Shown here: piece after piece, positions 23,800-36,100 of the stretch
Layout of the letters: each line of letters opens with the position of its first letter
Numbering within the stretch: position 1 is the stretch's first letter
Assembly (NCBI GenBank): GCA_008692225.1
Contig: VICG01000012.1
Span: 496,001-560,000, forward strand
Source of the DNA: Monilinia fructicola
Lineage: Eukaryota > Ascomycota > Leotiomycetes > Helotiales > Sclerotiniaceae
Direction: 5' to 3'
Length of the DNA stretch: 64,000 nt
Translations under genes and position numbers: made by a program
The notes under the pieces: model-generated
Databases searched by the model: none
Told to the model about the DNA's origin: nothing
What the model saw: the letters and a program-made list of their open reading frames with translations, nothing else

Positions 23800-25537
23800 C
23801 TAACTGCTTTTGACATCCCTGCTGTTGACATTGATAGGTGGACTTTTGCTATCGTCAGCTGAGGTATGGGCATCTTCAGGGTCAGAAAATCCCGTCGAAT
23901 TCTCCTGTTTGGGCCTAAGTGAAAATACATCAGCAAGGTGCTCATTATGAAAGCTGGAGCGAGACTTACTCTTTTCTTCTCACGTAAAGATGCAGGAGAT
24001 GGGTAGAGATAATAAGCAAAATGGCGGAGCCAAGTGTGAAAGCGAAACCCTTAGGATACCGCGGTGCTTCAACTGTGGGGTACACTAGAAGCGGAGTCCA
24101 AGCCGTAGTAGATTGGGAGATAACGGTGATAAGAACCAGTGTAAACGACCTTTCGGCTGGCGAAGATCTTAACTGGGTATTTACCCAGCCATGAAGAACG
24201 CTGGACATCGCTGGCGCTGAATACGTTGTCGCAAAAGCAAACCATTTTGCCGACTCCGGAACATTCCAAATCACCAGGATGACTAAACCAATGATATTCC
24301 ATGTGTGAGACATTGTAATAGCCCAGGCTGGGCCCAAAACGAGATCGGAGGAAAAGCAGACGAACAGAGTGTAGAAGATACCCAAAGCCGGTGCAATTGT
24401 GCCCAGCTCGTTGACTTTAGCCGGAGAATATCGCTTCAGACTCTTGATCCAGAGTAGGAAACTTCCGGATGAGTTTTGAAGACAAGCGTTCCAAAAGAAA
24501 ATATCAACGAAAACTATACCCCAAAAGTGCGGCGATAAGAGCACTTTCTTCAAAGCAGTGAGCTTGAACTTGCCATGAGAAACATGACCTGCGCGTGTCA
24601 GTCTCTCGGTGCTCAGCTCGATATCATGAGGCTTCAACACTAGACGATTTGGTTGATCTGGCGTTCCCGGAATCACAAAGTAGCCAAGTATACCGACCGG
24701 GAGTGTAATCGATGCGCAGATGATATACATCCATCGCCATCCTGCAAGACCGTTTACGCCGTCGAGTCTAGCTGATGCGCCTGCTTGAATCAAACCTGAG
24801 GTGAGCGTACCTAGGGATAGACCAACGTAAAAAATGCCTCCTCGGCGAGCAATTTCATCGCCTCGGTACCATGATCCTTCACAATGTTAATTTTTTTAAT
24901 TTCTAAAATTACGTATGATTTCGACATACCAAATAGATAGTGCATGGCTGGGAAGAAAGCAGCCTGCAGATGGTCAGTTCATTTCCACCAAAGATGCGTA
25001 TCCATCTTTATTGCCATGACATACCTCGAACCAACCAACAAGGAAACGATAGGCGGCAAGCTCTGGGAATCCCGTAGCACGATATTGTAGCAAAGTGAAG
25101 ATACCCCATGCTATATCGAGAAATGGTATCAACCAGTGCATTGGGATATATGTTAGGAGGAACATGATTGGAATCTGTCCCGTGACGGCTCCCACGGTAT
25201 AAAAGGTCTGCAGCTCAACGAGTTGGTTTCCCTCAAAACCAAGGTCATCCTTTAGGCCCGTCACGTATGCATTGTCTGCTAATGTTAGATAACGACTATC
25301 TTAACAGTAGGATAAACTTGAGGCTCACTAAGGTTTGACTGATCGATGTATCTATTGCAGTGTTAGTCTAATACGGAGACTATGATATTCCAAGGTACTT
25401 TACTTGACCCAATAACTTAGTACAGCGTATGGAACAATCAAGAGATCCAACTTTCTTATGAGCTTTCGCTCAACCGATGTGTCGGTAGAGGCATACCATT
25501 GAATCTGCCACCATCTTCGATGAGTCCCGACAACCAT
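23800..25537 (-). CDS. MFS anion:cation symporter (allantoate/pantothenate permease family), 488 aa
   Basis: Major-facilitator transporter of the ACS family, which in fungi moves carboxylates and vitamins such as pantothenate, allantoate or nicotinate. Supporting sequence: RKLDLLIVPYAVLSYWVKYI, then DQSNLTDNAYVTGLKDDLG, YRFLVGWFEAAFFPAMHYLF, SWYRGDEIARRGGIFYVGLS and a second half rich in membrane helices. The C-terminal cytosolic tail is encoded by a separate last exon. Exons: 25404-25537, 25329-25351 (23 nt), 25025-25278, 24930-24963 (34 nt), 23970-24876, 23800-23914. All phases agree and total exactly 489 codons. No break is present. The start ATG at 25535-25537 is followed by MVVGTHRRWWQIQWYASTDT. 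Location next to the FMN monooxygenase suggests it imports that enzyme's substrate (inference). Confidence 0.9.
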
Positions 25538-28500
25538 GGCAGCGGTCGAAGTGAATGGAAATTACCCGGCAAGTTTCAAACAAAAAGGTCACAAGTGAGG
25601 CGCCGCAAGTATGCCTGTGCGATAGAGCAAGTCGAAACAAGAGAGCGCGAACCTGCAATTGCAGAATACTCCATTCATTTAGTAGTCTTTCATGGTACCG
25701 ACCACATGGGCCAAGAGTGAGCCCGATGAGAAATAGGTGAGTTTTTTGATAAGAGACGAAATTGGATTCTGAGTCCGCTTAACTATACCATTGCATCATC
25801 CAAGAACTCATTGATGTGACGTTCAAAGAGAATATGATGTGCAAGAAGACTGAAACTGAGGTGTACTACCATGTCAATAAACTCACAACGTCTTGGCCAG
25901 CCAGTTCCCCCATGTCGTCGGCAGTCCAAGAATTCCAATTTCTCTCTTTCACATCCAAGGACCTACAAGATAGTGGACCTGACAACCTACTGTAGCATAT
26001 AGATCTTACGGAATGGAATGCGGCGTTCAATGGTCATGTTGGGAGATCTGATCAGAGAAGAACCAACGTGGTTGTAAGATAGGTAGGCTAATGTAATCCC
26101 TCAAGAAAGTGGGGAGATGACGTGCTCCACTGCTCCCCATCTATACATAGTCTTATCTCCCCTCCTTGTGCAACATCAGCAAGTGCCTGCAAAAGCAGCA
26201 TCAGAAAGGGTGGTTCCCGTCCATTAATACACTCATAACGCGTTCGAGCACGTCTTTGACGTGCTCTCAATATCTCGGCATTCGAGAAGCAGGCCAAGTT
26301 GGCCTCGAGATAATAACACGGAGAGCTTTGTTTTAACTGGCCATAAGCGATGTTGATTGGATCGTTCCAGATTCGAGGAGCTCAAGAGCAAGATAACCTT
26401 ATGCAGACATATACTAGACCCTGACAACGCCGCGAATCAAGACCAATAGATCAAGGAGGACAAATGCTACCATCACCAAAAAATCGACGGGCTTTTAAAG
26501 ACTCCAGCGTGAGTGAGAAAGACCGCGAGAATATCCGCAAGTTCACACTAGCAAGAATCGCCTTATCAAGAACCCTGAGCTCATCCCCGGTCATTCCCCG
26601 CCTTACCGTCGCATAGATCCCTGGTTTAACTACAACCAGACCACGCTCGGCAGTTCAATCAGATATGAAATGAAATAGAAATCATCACATACCGCGAAGT
26701 TGATGCCATCTTGTGTATAGAATGGGGTCCATGTAGGTATAGCGTCTATAACTTCAAAAGTAGATAAACAGCCCGAATTATAAGAGTATAACGAAAGACT
26801 ATGTACAACTGGATCGGAATAATATATCCAGAAGCGAAATATCATATAACTTTACTGAACACATTAGCACATGATGGGTTGAAACATCCATAGCTCAGAA
26901 AGAATTTGATCTGGTTAGTGTAGGATATTCGTTCTCTAGAGACGTTCATTTCCCGTGCATGAATGAGTTGATGTAACTCACCGAACAAAGTGTAATTGTC
27001 GACTTTATGTCTGTCAATTCAGGAAAAGGATACATAACAATCCTCTTGGGCCCCCCTTCCTTCTCTATCTCCGCCAGAAGTATCACCATTGCCTATTGGC
27101 CCCAGCGAAGCGCTACACTCGATGACATTGGTCTAATCCAGTACCTCCTATGCGCCGGTATGGTCGTTAATACCGAAGGAAACAGAGCATCGCACTTTGC
27201 CCCTGGCGGAATGAAACTTGTTTTACATTATTGGGCATGCTGAGATTATCATCAGTTCTCGTGTGATATCACACACTCGAGGTCGTTTATATTTGAGCAT
27301 GATAGCAATGATAAATAAAAATGTAGTCTGAAATTCACAACTTGCTTGGAATAGAACTAATTGGCTCAGCCACAGGTGGGGTGATTGTGGCTGACACTTC
27401 TATCTGTAGAACTAAAGTACAGTTTCTCAATAACCTCACCGGTCAACATCAATTGCAACATCTTGTATCCTACGAATGGTCTCTCTCCCTGTGATCATGG
27501 AAGCTTGATATGTACCCAGGCATCTTATATACTGTAAGGGCAGAAACTATGGTCAGTGTGCTCGCTTAAACCCAAACAGCAACCTGTTTAGCAATCCATG
27601 GATACCACAACTACTTCCTTCTCGAATACACATAGATCCGACACCAATCTTGAGGGCTAGTTGATGTGTACGAAACCTGATTCTTCGCTCAAGAGATGAG
27701 GAAGATCTTACATCTCCGAGATATATCGGGGAAAGAACTCAAGTACCATTCTCGGTCACAGCTGGCGATTCTCTTCTACGTTCAGATCTGGCGGTAATTT
27801 GAACAACCAACTTCCTTCGGATCTTACAGCTACCGTAACATCCATCAGTAAAGAAAGGCTTAGAAAGAAGAAAAATACTGGATTATTGTTACTGGTTGTC
27901 AAGATGGGAATTTTTGGTCAGTCCATACCATCAAGATTACACAATGATACCCTGGACATGTAATGTTTTGCACACAGCGGTAGAACACTCACCAAGTTAT
28001 ATATCTTGAGATCAAGGAAATTTCAATTTAAGAAGTCTTGATCATCACCTTGATTCTATCTCTACGTATCCTCCTTTTTGATGGCTTGGGAATTATCACA
28101 AAAATCATAATGACTGCTGCTCTACTACCAAAGAAAGGTATTATTCATGGCTCATTGAGCGGAACAGCAATCACTAAGATAGACCCCGTAGGTCTTCATT
28201 ATGATTTTTATTGTGATATTAATCTCATGGAGGTTGATATTCTATTCCTAGGTGGTCGAACTGGACCAATGGAGCTATAGAATACAGAACTAATACATAC
28301 ACTGCCGAGTGGATGTCACAAGTAGGAACTAGTATGTGTGAGACTTTTCTCCTTTTTACTATATACAACAACAGCTTATACATTCCTGATTAAAATTATC
28401 AAAATTTTTGCCAAATTAGAAGCCATGAGCTCAGATATCGTATTCAGGGAAAATCATGGCCCGGTCAAAGGAATGAGAAGTGGAAGAAGCGGTCTTCGAT

Positions 28501-29529
28501 TACCGCTATGTAGTATGTATGTTCAAGAAATGGACGAGCAGCGATCCTCCGGCAAATTGAAAGCATTTCCTAGATGACAATGTGTATATGATGAGAGATT
28601 CAATGCGAGAGGAATTGACTCCGGGGGGGTTGAAAACTTCAATGATGCAATATATTTACGAAGCTCTCAAAATTCTTACAAGTGTAAGTGAGTGAGTAAG
28701 CCGTTGTACCTTTTCACGAGGTCCTGTGCCATTGATAATTATGACTACGGTTATGTCTATATTGACTCACAATATCCATCTGACACAGAATCCTACATAG
28801 TCGGCTTCAATTTCCCTACAAGTTTCCCCGTCCGCCCACACATGATCTGAAAATGATAGTCCACTTTTCGAGTCGAAATGAGGACTCAAAGTCGAATTCT
28901 CGAACTCATATTCAAAAGGCTGAGACTTAGATTCCGAGAATATATATCGTCTCCCTCCTTCTCAGGAACCCCTATATCATGCAAAGGTCTAATTCCAAAA
29001 CTCACTTTTATCAAGCATTCTCTTGGTTTTAATTCCAGTGGAGAGATTTCGCAGCGTATTGAGATACTCTGTAACTATTCTCACAAATGAATATTCACAT
29101 TATATTTTCTTTCAGATCAGCATTATTTGCGCCTTGAAATTCACCATTGTGTTATATCTCAGGACTGGGATGATGATATTTGTGATTCATGTTATGATTA
29201 TATTATCTCTTAGACCTTTAATTTCTTTGGAGGAAACTTACTTCTGTGTTCGACCTCTTGCCTCGCCTTGCCTTTGTATTGTCATTCAAATATCATGGCT
29301 TGTAGAACTGTACCCTATCTCACCTTGGGTTTGAATGAAATGCTCCTCGTCTGACTGTGCGCTTACCTTTATCTTTATACAATTTATACCATCCCCTCGC
29401 TTCTCTGATACCTTGATCTTCTTTTCCGTGGGCTATATCTCTTCCCTCACTCCCACGCGTCTGAAATTGCACGATACTTCATACCCAGCGGTACATTCTC
29501 TACAGCTCGTTGTCTGGTGTAACCATTCA
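25538..29529. other. 4-kb spacer, no convincing gene
   Basis: Only short frames are present (all under about 115 codons), none with recognisable domains. Part of 25538-26000 must be the symporter's promoter. A decayed gene or species-specific transcript cannot be excluded, but nothing supports naming one. Confidence 0.5.
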
Positions 29530-30237
29530 TCATCCTCCCAAACTTCTACTACGACTGCTTCTTCTACTTGTACTTCTACTTGTACTCCTACTTCTACTCT
29601 TCCTGATCCTCGCTGCCATCTCAATCCCCCCTCTCATCCTCTCCTTTATCCCCCTGGCATCCCTCTCCCTAACTGATCTTGTCCTCTCCCTCAACCTCCT
29701 CCACCCCATATAACCTAACAAGGGAGAAGAAACAACCACCAAAACCGAAAACACAACTCCAGAAGGATGCTCAAACAGCAGCTCCCTCACCCCAGGGATC
29801 GCCGCACTATGCGCCCGGCTAACCGCCTCCAGTATCACCGGCATGATTTGCACCATGCACTTTGACAGCGTCGACGCCGCCGCGCTTGTGCAAGCTTTAG
29901 ACAGAACACTGGTCAAGCTTGCGGAGATGAGTTCGGATATAGAAAGGGGAGGGGCCCGACTCGGCGCTGAAGACACAAGCGTGGAAATCATGGGCCAGCT
30001 TGGGATGCTCGCAAGTTGCCCTTCGTTAATGGTCCACAGGGGTGTAGGCATTGGTACGCCGGTTGCTGGTGGAGTGGACGGGTGCTCTGATGTCGTCGAT
30101 GCTATGGATGGGCTTTCGGCGGTGAGGCGGCGCTTTTCGGGCGCTGGCGTGGGATCGAGCTGCTGGTTTGATGTGTTTAGGTATATTGTTAAGACTACGG
30201 GTTGAGGTAATGGTGTTATGTTTGGGCTCGAATTCAT
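29530..30237 (-). CDS. Possible membrane protein with Arg/Ser-repeat tail, 235 aa
   Basis: One open frame (MNSSPNITPLPQPVVLTIYL). The N-terminal two thirds are Ser/Pro/Thr-rich. One hydrophobic segment (GVVFSVLVVVSSPLLGYMGW) around residue 160-180 could span a membrane. The C terminus is highly basic and ends in alternating Arg-Ser (SRSTSRSTSRRSSRSRS), which derives from a polypyrimidine microsatellite-like stretch. No homologous family was recognised. The frame may be a chance product of low-complexity DNA. Confidence 0.35.
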   Translation of the reverse strand: MNSSPNITPLPQPVVLTIYLNTSNQQLDPTPAPEKRRLTAESPSIASTTSEHPSTPPATGVPMPTPLWTINEGQLASIPSWPMISTLVSSAPSRAPPLSISELISASLTSVLSKACTSAAASTLSKCMVQIMPVILEAVSRAHSAAIPGVRELLFEHPSGVVFSVLVVVSSPLLGYMGWRRLRERTRSVRERDARGIKERMRGGIEMAARIRKSRSRSTSRSTSRRSSRSRSLGG

Positions 30238-31386
30238 AGTAGAGAGAGCTGGGAACTTGGAGATGGGTAGTTGGGTATTGGCGCCATGTTGAGGTGCTGT
30301 TGAGATAGTTGGATGGGTTCTTGGGGTTGGTTGGTTGTTTGTTTATATATATTTGATCCACTTTCTATATCGTTTGTTTGATTTGGTTTCTCCTGTATGA
30401 TAGGACAGAGGGTAATATGATATAAATATAATATGATGCAATCCGGTGTAACCTTAAGCTGAAGCAAGAAGTCAAGAATAATCAATGAGTCTGCAGCGAG
30501 AGTTGAGGGCTATGGTATATATACCTAGCATATAACGCATCTGACAAAAGAAAAACCGGCGAGTTAAGACAACAGGATCAGAGAAGTACAATGCGGAGCT
30601 TTGTGATTGAAGGAAGATGAAAGAGATAGACAAAGAAGAGACAAAAATGGAAAATAAAGACAATGTCCCTTTCAAGCATCCCTTTAACCGAGAAAATACA
30701 ATAAGAACCCAACCTTCAACAAAGCCAATACTCAAACACCCAAATGTTTCCCGCCAACAACAAACAAAGAACCGCCATCATCACCCTGCCGGCCGAACAA
30801 AGGGGGCAGGAAGAACTTCCTTTAGTTTAGTCTAAATAAAGCGAGTAATACACCCCATAGCAAAAGTGGTCCAGAACCAAAAGCCTACGCACCTCCCCCC
30901 TTACCATTTCCAGTCCCCAGTGTAGACTTAGAACTACCGGATGAAGAACGAGGCCATATTCTCACCCTCACATGTCCAGACTCCCCAGATCCCAATCTTG
31001 CTAGTCCCCCCATTAATATCGATATTAACATTACCACGTCAACAAACAGAGACACAGAACTACAAAGCTATCGAGCGACACCTCTCTACCTACGTACCTA
31101 CGTAGTATATGTAGCCCCTGTTCCGAACTCCAACCCGCATCCGCTCCTGGAAAATCACGTCCAAGTCCGAGCTGGAGTCCGCTCCGCTCCGCCCCCGCGC
31201 CCATTAACTGGTAAACACCATGCTTGCAATATAAAGTTGTGATGTTCAGACTTTGTCAACATCCAACAAAATGGACAGCGAGATTAATCCATCACATGTG
31301 ACTTTTCACTATTCAACGAGGTAACGTGGAAAAGGCAAGGGATGACCAACCCATGAATCATAGTTGTATGATCTTCAACAGATGAT
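30238..31386. other. Intergenic spacer, no gene seen
   Basis: No frame with recognisable content. The sequence is unremarkable until the hexanucleotide array beginning near 31387. Confidence 0.5.
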
Positions 31387-31490
31387 GTATTTGTATTTGT
31401 ATTTGTATTTGTATTTGTATTTGTATTTGTATTTGTATTTGTATTTGTATTTGTATTTGTATTTGTATTTGTATTTGTATTTGTATTTGT
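31387..31490. repeat. (GTATTT)n hexanucleotide microsatellite, ~17 copies
   Basis: About 17 nearly perfect head-to-tail copies of GTATTT, followed by two variant GTACTT units. The array is long and uniform enough to be length-polymorphic between strains. The repetitive Leu-Tyr reading frame across it is not a real protein. Confidence 0.95.
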
Positions 31491-31712
31491 ACTTGTACTT
31501 GATTTTCAGTCTCGATTTCTGTTCCCGATTACTCCGTCCATTTTACCCGCTTGCCGGATAAACATGCGACATGCCATGCTAAATGCTACACGCTAGATGC
31601 AAAGATTCCCAATGGACTGACGCAGCTTAAACGACTTGATACCTTTCCCCTCCATATACGCCAAAGGACCATGTTCCCTCCCCATGTACGCCGTGCTATT
31701 AACCCCCCAACC

Positions 31713-32778
31713 CTATGACAAAGCTTCCTTCTGTCCATCCTTGGCGCCATGCTTCACATCGTCCACGGCATCCGATTTCGAATATACACTTCCGCGTATC
31801 GGTATGCTGTCCGATTTCGAATATACGCTTCCGCGCATGGCATCCGATCTTGAATATACACTTCCGCGCATGGCATCCGATCTCGAATATACACTTCCGC
31901 GTATCGGGATATCACCGCATATCGGCACATCGCCGTATGTGGAAACATGCCCACGTATCGGGATATCTCCACTCAACTCGCTCACACTCTCCTCCTTCTC
32001 GTCATCCCTCGAGTGGTAACTCGGAACCGGGCGTGTGCAACCCCGTGCCCATCTCAATCCCCATCTCCTTATCCATGCCCCAATTCGCATTATACCCATA
32101 CTGATCCCTCTCAAAGTCGTCTTTCTGATCCTCATTCGCGCGCGGAGATGTGAAGCGACGGACGACTAATACTGCTTTTTCTCACATAAGAATCTCTAGC
32201 CGTGCCAAAATTACTGGGTGGGATGCGCGGGGGTGCCGAATCGCTAGCGCCGTGGACCCACTCATTGCCAACAGCCCCTCTCGACATTCCTGGCCATTTC
32301 CTTTCGTTCTTTTTTCTTTTGCTCGGGCGAGTCTCTTCTCTATCCTCTTTCCTCTGCAGACTAAGCACCAGGTGAGTAGTCCAGTGATGATACCTAATGC
32401 GGCGAGAAAGGCGAGAATTGTAACCCCAGAAATTAAACTGTACTTGCCAGAATCCTTGGTTGCCAATAGAGGTAGGAGCGGATTCAGCACGGCGGGTGAA
32501 GCTTGCGGTGGTGAGTTCCCAGAGAGCCCAGACTGCGATGAAGATGTATGTACATGGTGTACTGCGTTTATTGTAATGACTGTATGTGTGTGTGTGTGTG
32601 TGTGTGTGTGGTGTGATTCGGACTCGGACCGAGGTATGTAGTTGGACTGTGTGAAGATATCTATGTTTCTTCTGCGTAGGTGAGAGATCGAGCTGGCGTT
32701 CCTCCTTTCCTTTCCCTTCCCTTCCCCTCTTCTTGAGTATGTAAAAGTAACGGTTCCCTCAAAATGACCCCAATGCAA
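31713..32778 (-). CDS. Single-pass membrane protein with RGSVYS-SDA repeat tail (frame-broken), ~353 aa
   Basis: The upstream part has a Ser/Pro-rich segment, then one strong membrane helix (YSLISGVTILAFLAALGIIT) and a basic juxtamembrane stretch (RGKRIEKRLARAKEKR). The downstream tail ends in four tandem copies of RGSVYS(R/K)SD, preceded by related GDIPIRG units. These parts lie in different frames joined through about four one-base additions: two around 32270-32316, one in the CGCGCG run near 32144-32150, and one in 32006-32008. Bridging sequence (NWGMDKEMGIEMGTGLHTPG) looks authentic. The architecture resembles fungal Ser-rich ectodomain/TM/cytosolic tail proteins. The N terminus is doubtful: the frame there passes through a (CA)n microsatellite giving His-Thr repeats, so an intron or later start is likely. 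Function unknown. Confidence 0.5.
32581..32611. repeat. (TG)n dinucleotide microsatellite
   Basis: About 14 TG units near the presumed 5' part of the RGSVYS-repeat membrane protein gene. If translated on the minus strand it gives alternating His-Thr, which argues that this part may be untranslated or intronic. Confidence 0.85.
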
Positions 32779-35700
32779 AGGACCTCAGCCTCTCAAACGT
32801 AATCTCGTGTGATCTCCTGAGCAAAATATTGGTTGCTGCGAAGTGAATATACCCTAAATAGTATCCAAAATAATATAACAAGTTCGAAAAAGTTCCCAGG
32901 CCCAGGTTTGAGGATATCAATGATTTAATACTGTGCCTTTTCCCGATAGTCAAAAAATTCCTTGTTCATACAATGACTTTGTGTATCGTAAGGTCCGCAA
33001 TATAAATGGTCGAAATGATATATTTTTGAACTTTTCACAAAGTAAAGTTTTAATCAAAGAAGTCGAGGTGTTTGAAGAAAGAAGCTCAAGTTGGCAGTAA
33101 TAGGTTGTTGAATTAAAAAACGAATGAATGAGGAAATATATTTCTCCTCTTTGTCTGTGTCTTGACCTTTGTCTTTGCCTTTGTATTGGCCTTTGTATTT
33201 TGCCTTTGTATTTGCCTTTGTATTGGCCTTTTATTTGCCTATGTTCCTAGTCAAATTCCAAACTTATCACGTTGATCAAGAGTTGTATGCTTCGTATGTG
33301 TTGTACAAGAATATTCGAAAGGTAGGTAGTTTGTTCCTGTTCCCAAAAAGACCGGTCTCTTTGGAGAGATGATGATAGTAACACTAAGGATCCACTGATG
33401 TACATTCATAAGTCGAAATAATAACAATAATAATAATGATGATGATGACGATGATGATGATAGCAATAATGATAGTAATAATAAAAATGAATAAAACTTC
33501 CCATTCACTCTAATAACTTCCAGCCATAAGAAGAATCTCTTGTAATAAAAACTAAACAATTCATAACAATAGCAACAATATAGATGACAACCGATGGATG
33601 ATGCTATCTTCAACCAAAATGAGTGAACAACAACAAGAGGAGAAAGCTGAAGATCAGATGAGGAATGAATGAATGAATGAATGATCACAAACCAAACCAA
33701 AGCAAACAAAATAAGATTAAAACAAAACAAAAGAGGAAAATGCACCCGTCTACATATGGATATACCTGTATATCCATTTACTTAATATCGGTACTAGAAC
33801 TATTCATACCTAGGTCCACGGAGTACGATGGATAGTCTCGTGTCCTATCCACATGGTGCATTTGGCAGCAATTCAAAATCCAAATTTGATGTGCACTTGC
33901 CACAATCTGCCACGCTCTGCCGCGGCTTGTCAGGCCATTTGCCAAGTTGAACCAATCACCAATCAAAAGGATCTTCTTGCTTCTTCAAGGGAAAGAAGGG
34001 AGAAGGAGGGAAATGTTGTGTTATCTGTATGTAGGATATTATACAGTGCGATGAAGTATATCATGATAATAATGATTGATATGTTGCTTGCTGCTAGTTG
34101 CTAGTTGCTAGTTGCTAGTTGCTACGTTGTTTCCATGCCAGATATGTTAAGCGTAAAACAATAAAGGGGGTGATGGCTAATGATGATTATGGGATGAACA
34201 CTTGCCTTGGGTACCTTCATCGAGTAGACCTAGCTACCTACTTGGCTACTCCATACCGTATCTAATTATTTTCTATCCTCCATCATAAGTTCATAACTTC
34301 ATAAAACCCAAAGTGGAAGTGGAAGTCTCGAAGCCGGTGCAAAGGATCGTCTTTGGATATACTCCGGGGCCGTGCGGAATTTGAAGTTTATATCTTGACA
34401 CTCATACGTATTATTGCACTGTTACTGTACATACTCTGTATATTGTGAATAGTAACCTTACCAGACCTGGATGAATAAATGAGGACAAGGATTAAGATGA
34501 AAAAAAAAAACATTATTCTCCACAAAGACCTCCAGAGCCTTCTGGATCCTTTCGGCTCCCTTCAAATCATCATATACAGTACCTAGGTACTGTTACTACT
34601 GTACTCCGTACATTACTGTATTTACTCTGTATACAGCATTCAAACATCTAACCCCTTCCCCCCCAATCAATGGATTAGCCCTACCCATAACCAGTTATCA
34701 AACCCATCTATCCATGGATCCCTCCGAAAATCCCCCAATCCAGTAATCCATCTCCATCATCTCATGATCATCTGTAAGCTCAGAGCTGCGTACTGCCCTA
34801 ATGATGAAACTAACCGCCCGCGCGGCCGAATCAATGACCATCCAATAATCAACGCATCGTGCCTTCCTTCGTCCTACCTCTATGGAGCACCTAGGGGCTC
34901 CAAGGGGGCATCCAGTCCGACCATCTCAAACATCTTCATCATCACTAATCCACCACATTGTCGAAATCTGCAAGCATCGCGAAGTTGTAATTGCGGACTG
35001 CCTATTGCGTCTTGCATACTCCGTAGCAAATTACCGTCTCCAAGGCCAGCCTAGTCGCTCCAGTCCTTCCACGCATCAAGCAAGCCACCTCGCATCACCT
35101 CTACTACTGTACCTACTGTACTGGAGCCAGCTGCCATCCCCCCCTCCAGCCAAATTCACGACACCAAGCCAACACCAACTCGCCAACCAACCTTCAAACC
35201 ACCACCATCGCCAAACCTAAACCCAATCTCCCCATCTCCAATTCTCGCACCTGAGCGGCACCTCCCACGCTCCGACCACCACTCGTCCACAAGCCACCGC
35301 AAGCCCACCACCAACTCTTAATCCGCCCTTGGCCTTCCGGATCCCATCTTACCCTCGCATACACAAACTCAAAACCACCTTACAAGTGAGAACCCATACT
35401 TGGCCTTCGTAACGCGAGGCGTGTACTCCGTACTCTGTCCCTGTCAGATCGGTATGTACTTGCGGGCGAGTGTGCCCCTTTCTCTAGAGACGCAACGAAG
35501 TTCTCTACAGCGCCTATGAGTGCAGAGAAGGGCGGGGGCACGGGGAGGGTTGCAATTACTTATCAATTATGATAGATGAACAGATATAGATATAGATAGA
35601 TACAGACACAGATACAGAACATCCACAATCCAAAGAAGACCCCAGATAACATAATCGCAAAATAACGAAATATGCATTAAAAAGAGGACAAACAAACAAA

Positions 35701-36100
35701 CATGCATGATAGATAGATAGATATACGGATGATAGATGTACTCGACGAGAAATTTCCATCTTCTGCCATCCATCATCTCTGGTCGAAAGAGCACGGATTA
35801 AAAACCACCCCCCTCCCGCCAGAGCCGCATCAATTCCTCCCTCGTAGCAACACTATGTAAATATGTAGTATGAAGTTTGAACCATCGCACATTTCGAGAG
35901 CGCCGGCACAAAGAGCAAGAGAGCAAAAGGGATAACCATAGCCTTGTGTTTTAGAGCCAGCGAGAAAATCATCCTCCGATATGTGTGGAATATGTATAGC
36001 GTTAAATTTCAATCCCGTTAAAGTTAGATTGTATGCTTTGTGGGTGTGTTTTGTAAAGCACATACAATTTGAAGGTCACGTGATCTGGATTTCCGTTATA
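32779..36100. other. 3.3-kb spacer with simple repeats, no convincing gene
   Basis: Holds TTTGCCTTTGTATTGGCC-like repeats (33165-33240), ATA/ATG trinucleotide runs (33415-33490), a (TAGTTGC)n block (34090-34123) and a polypyrimidine/C-rich stretch around 35040-35330. Several frames of 60-165 codons are low-complexity and lack domains. The right end grades into AT island 2. Confidence 0.5.

Noticed and set aside
33169..33372. 67-codon hydrophobic frame
   Set aside because: It is a translation of a TTTGCCTTTGTATTGGCC repeat, not a plausible membrane peptide gene.
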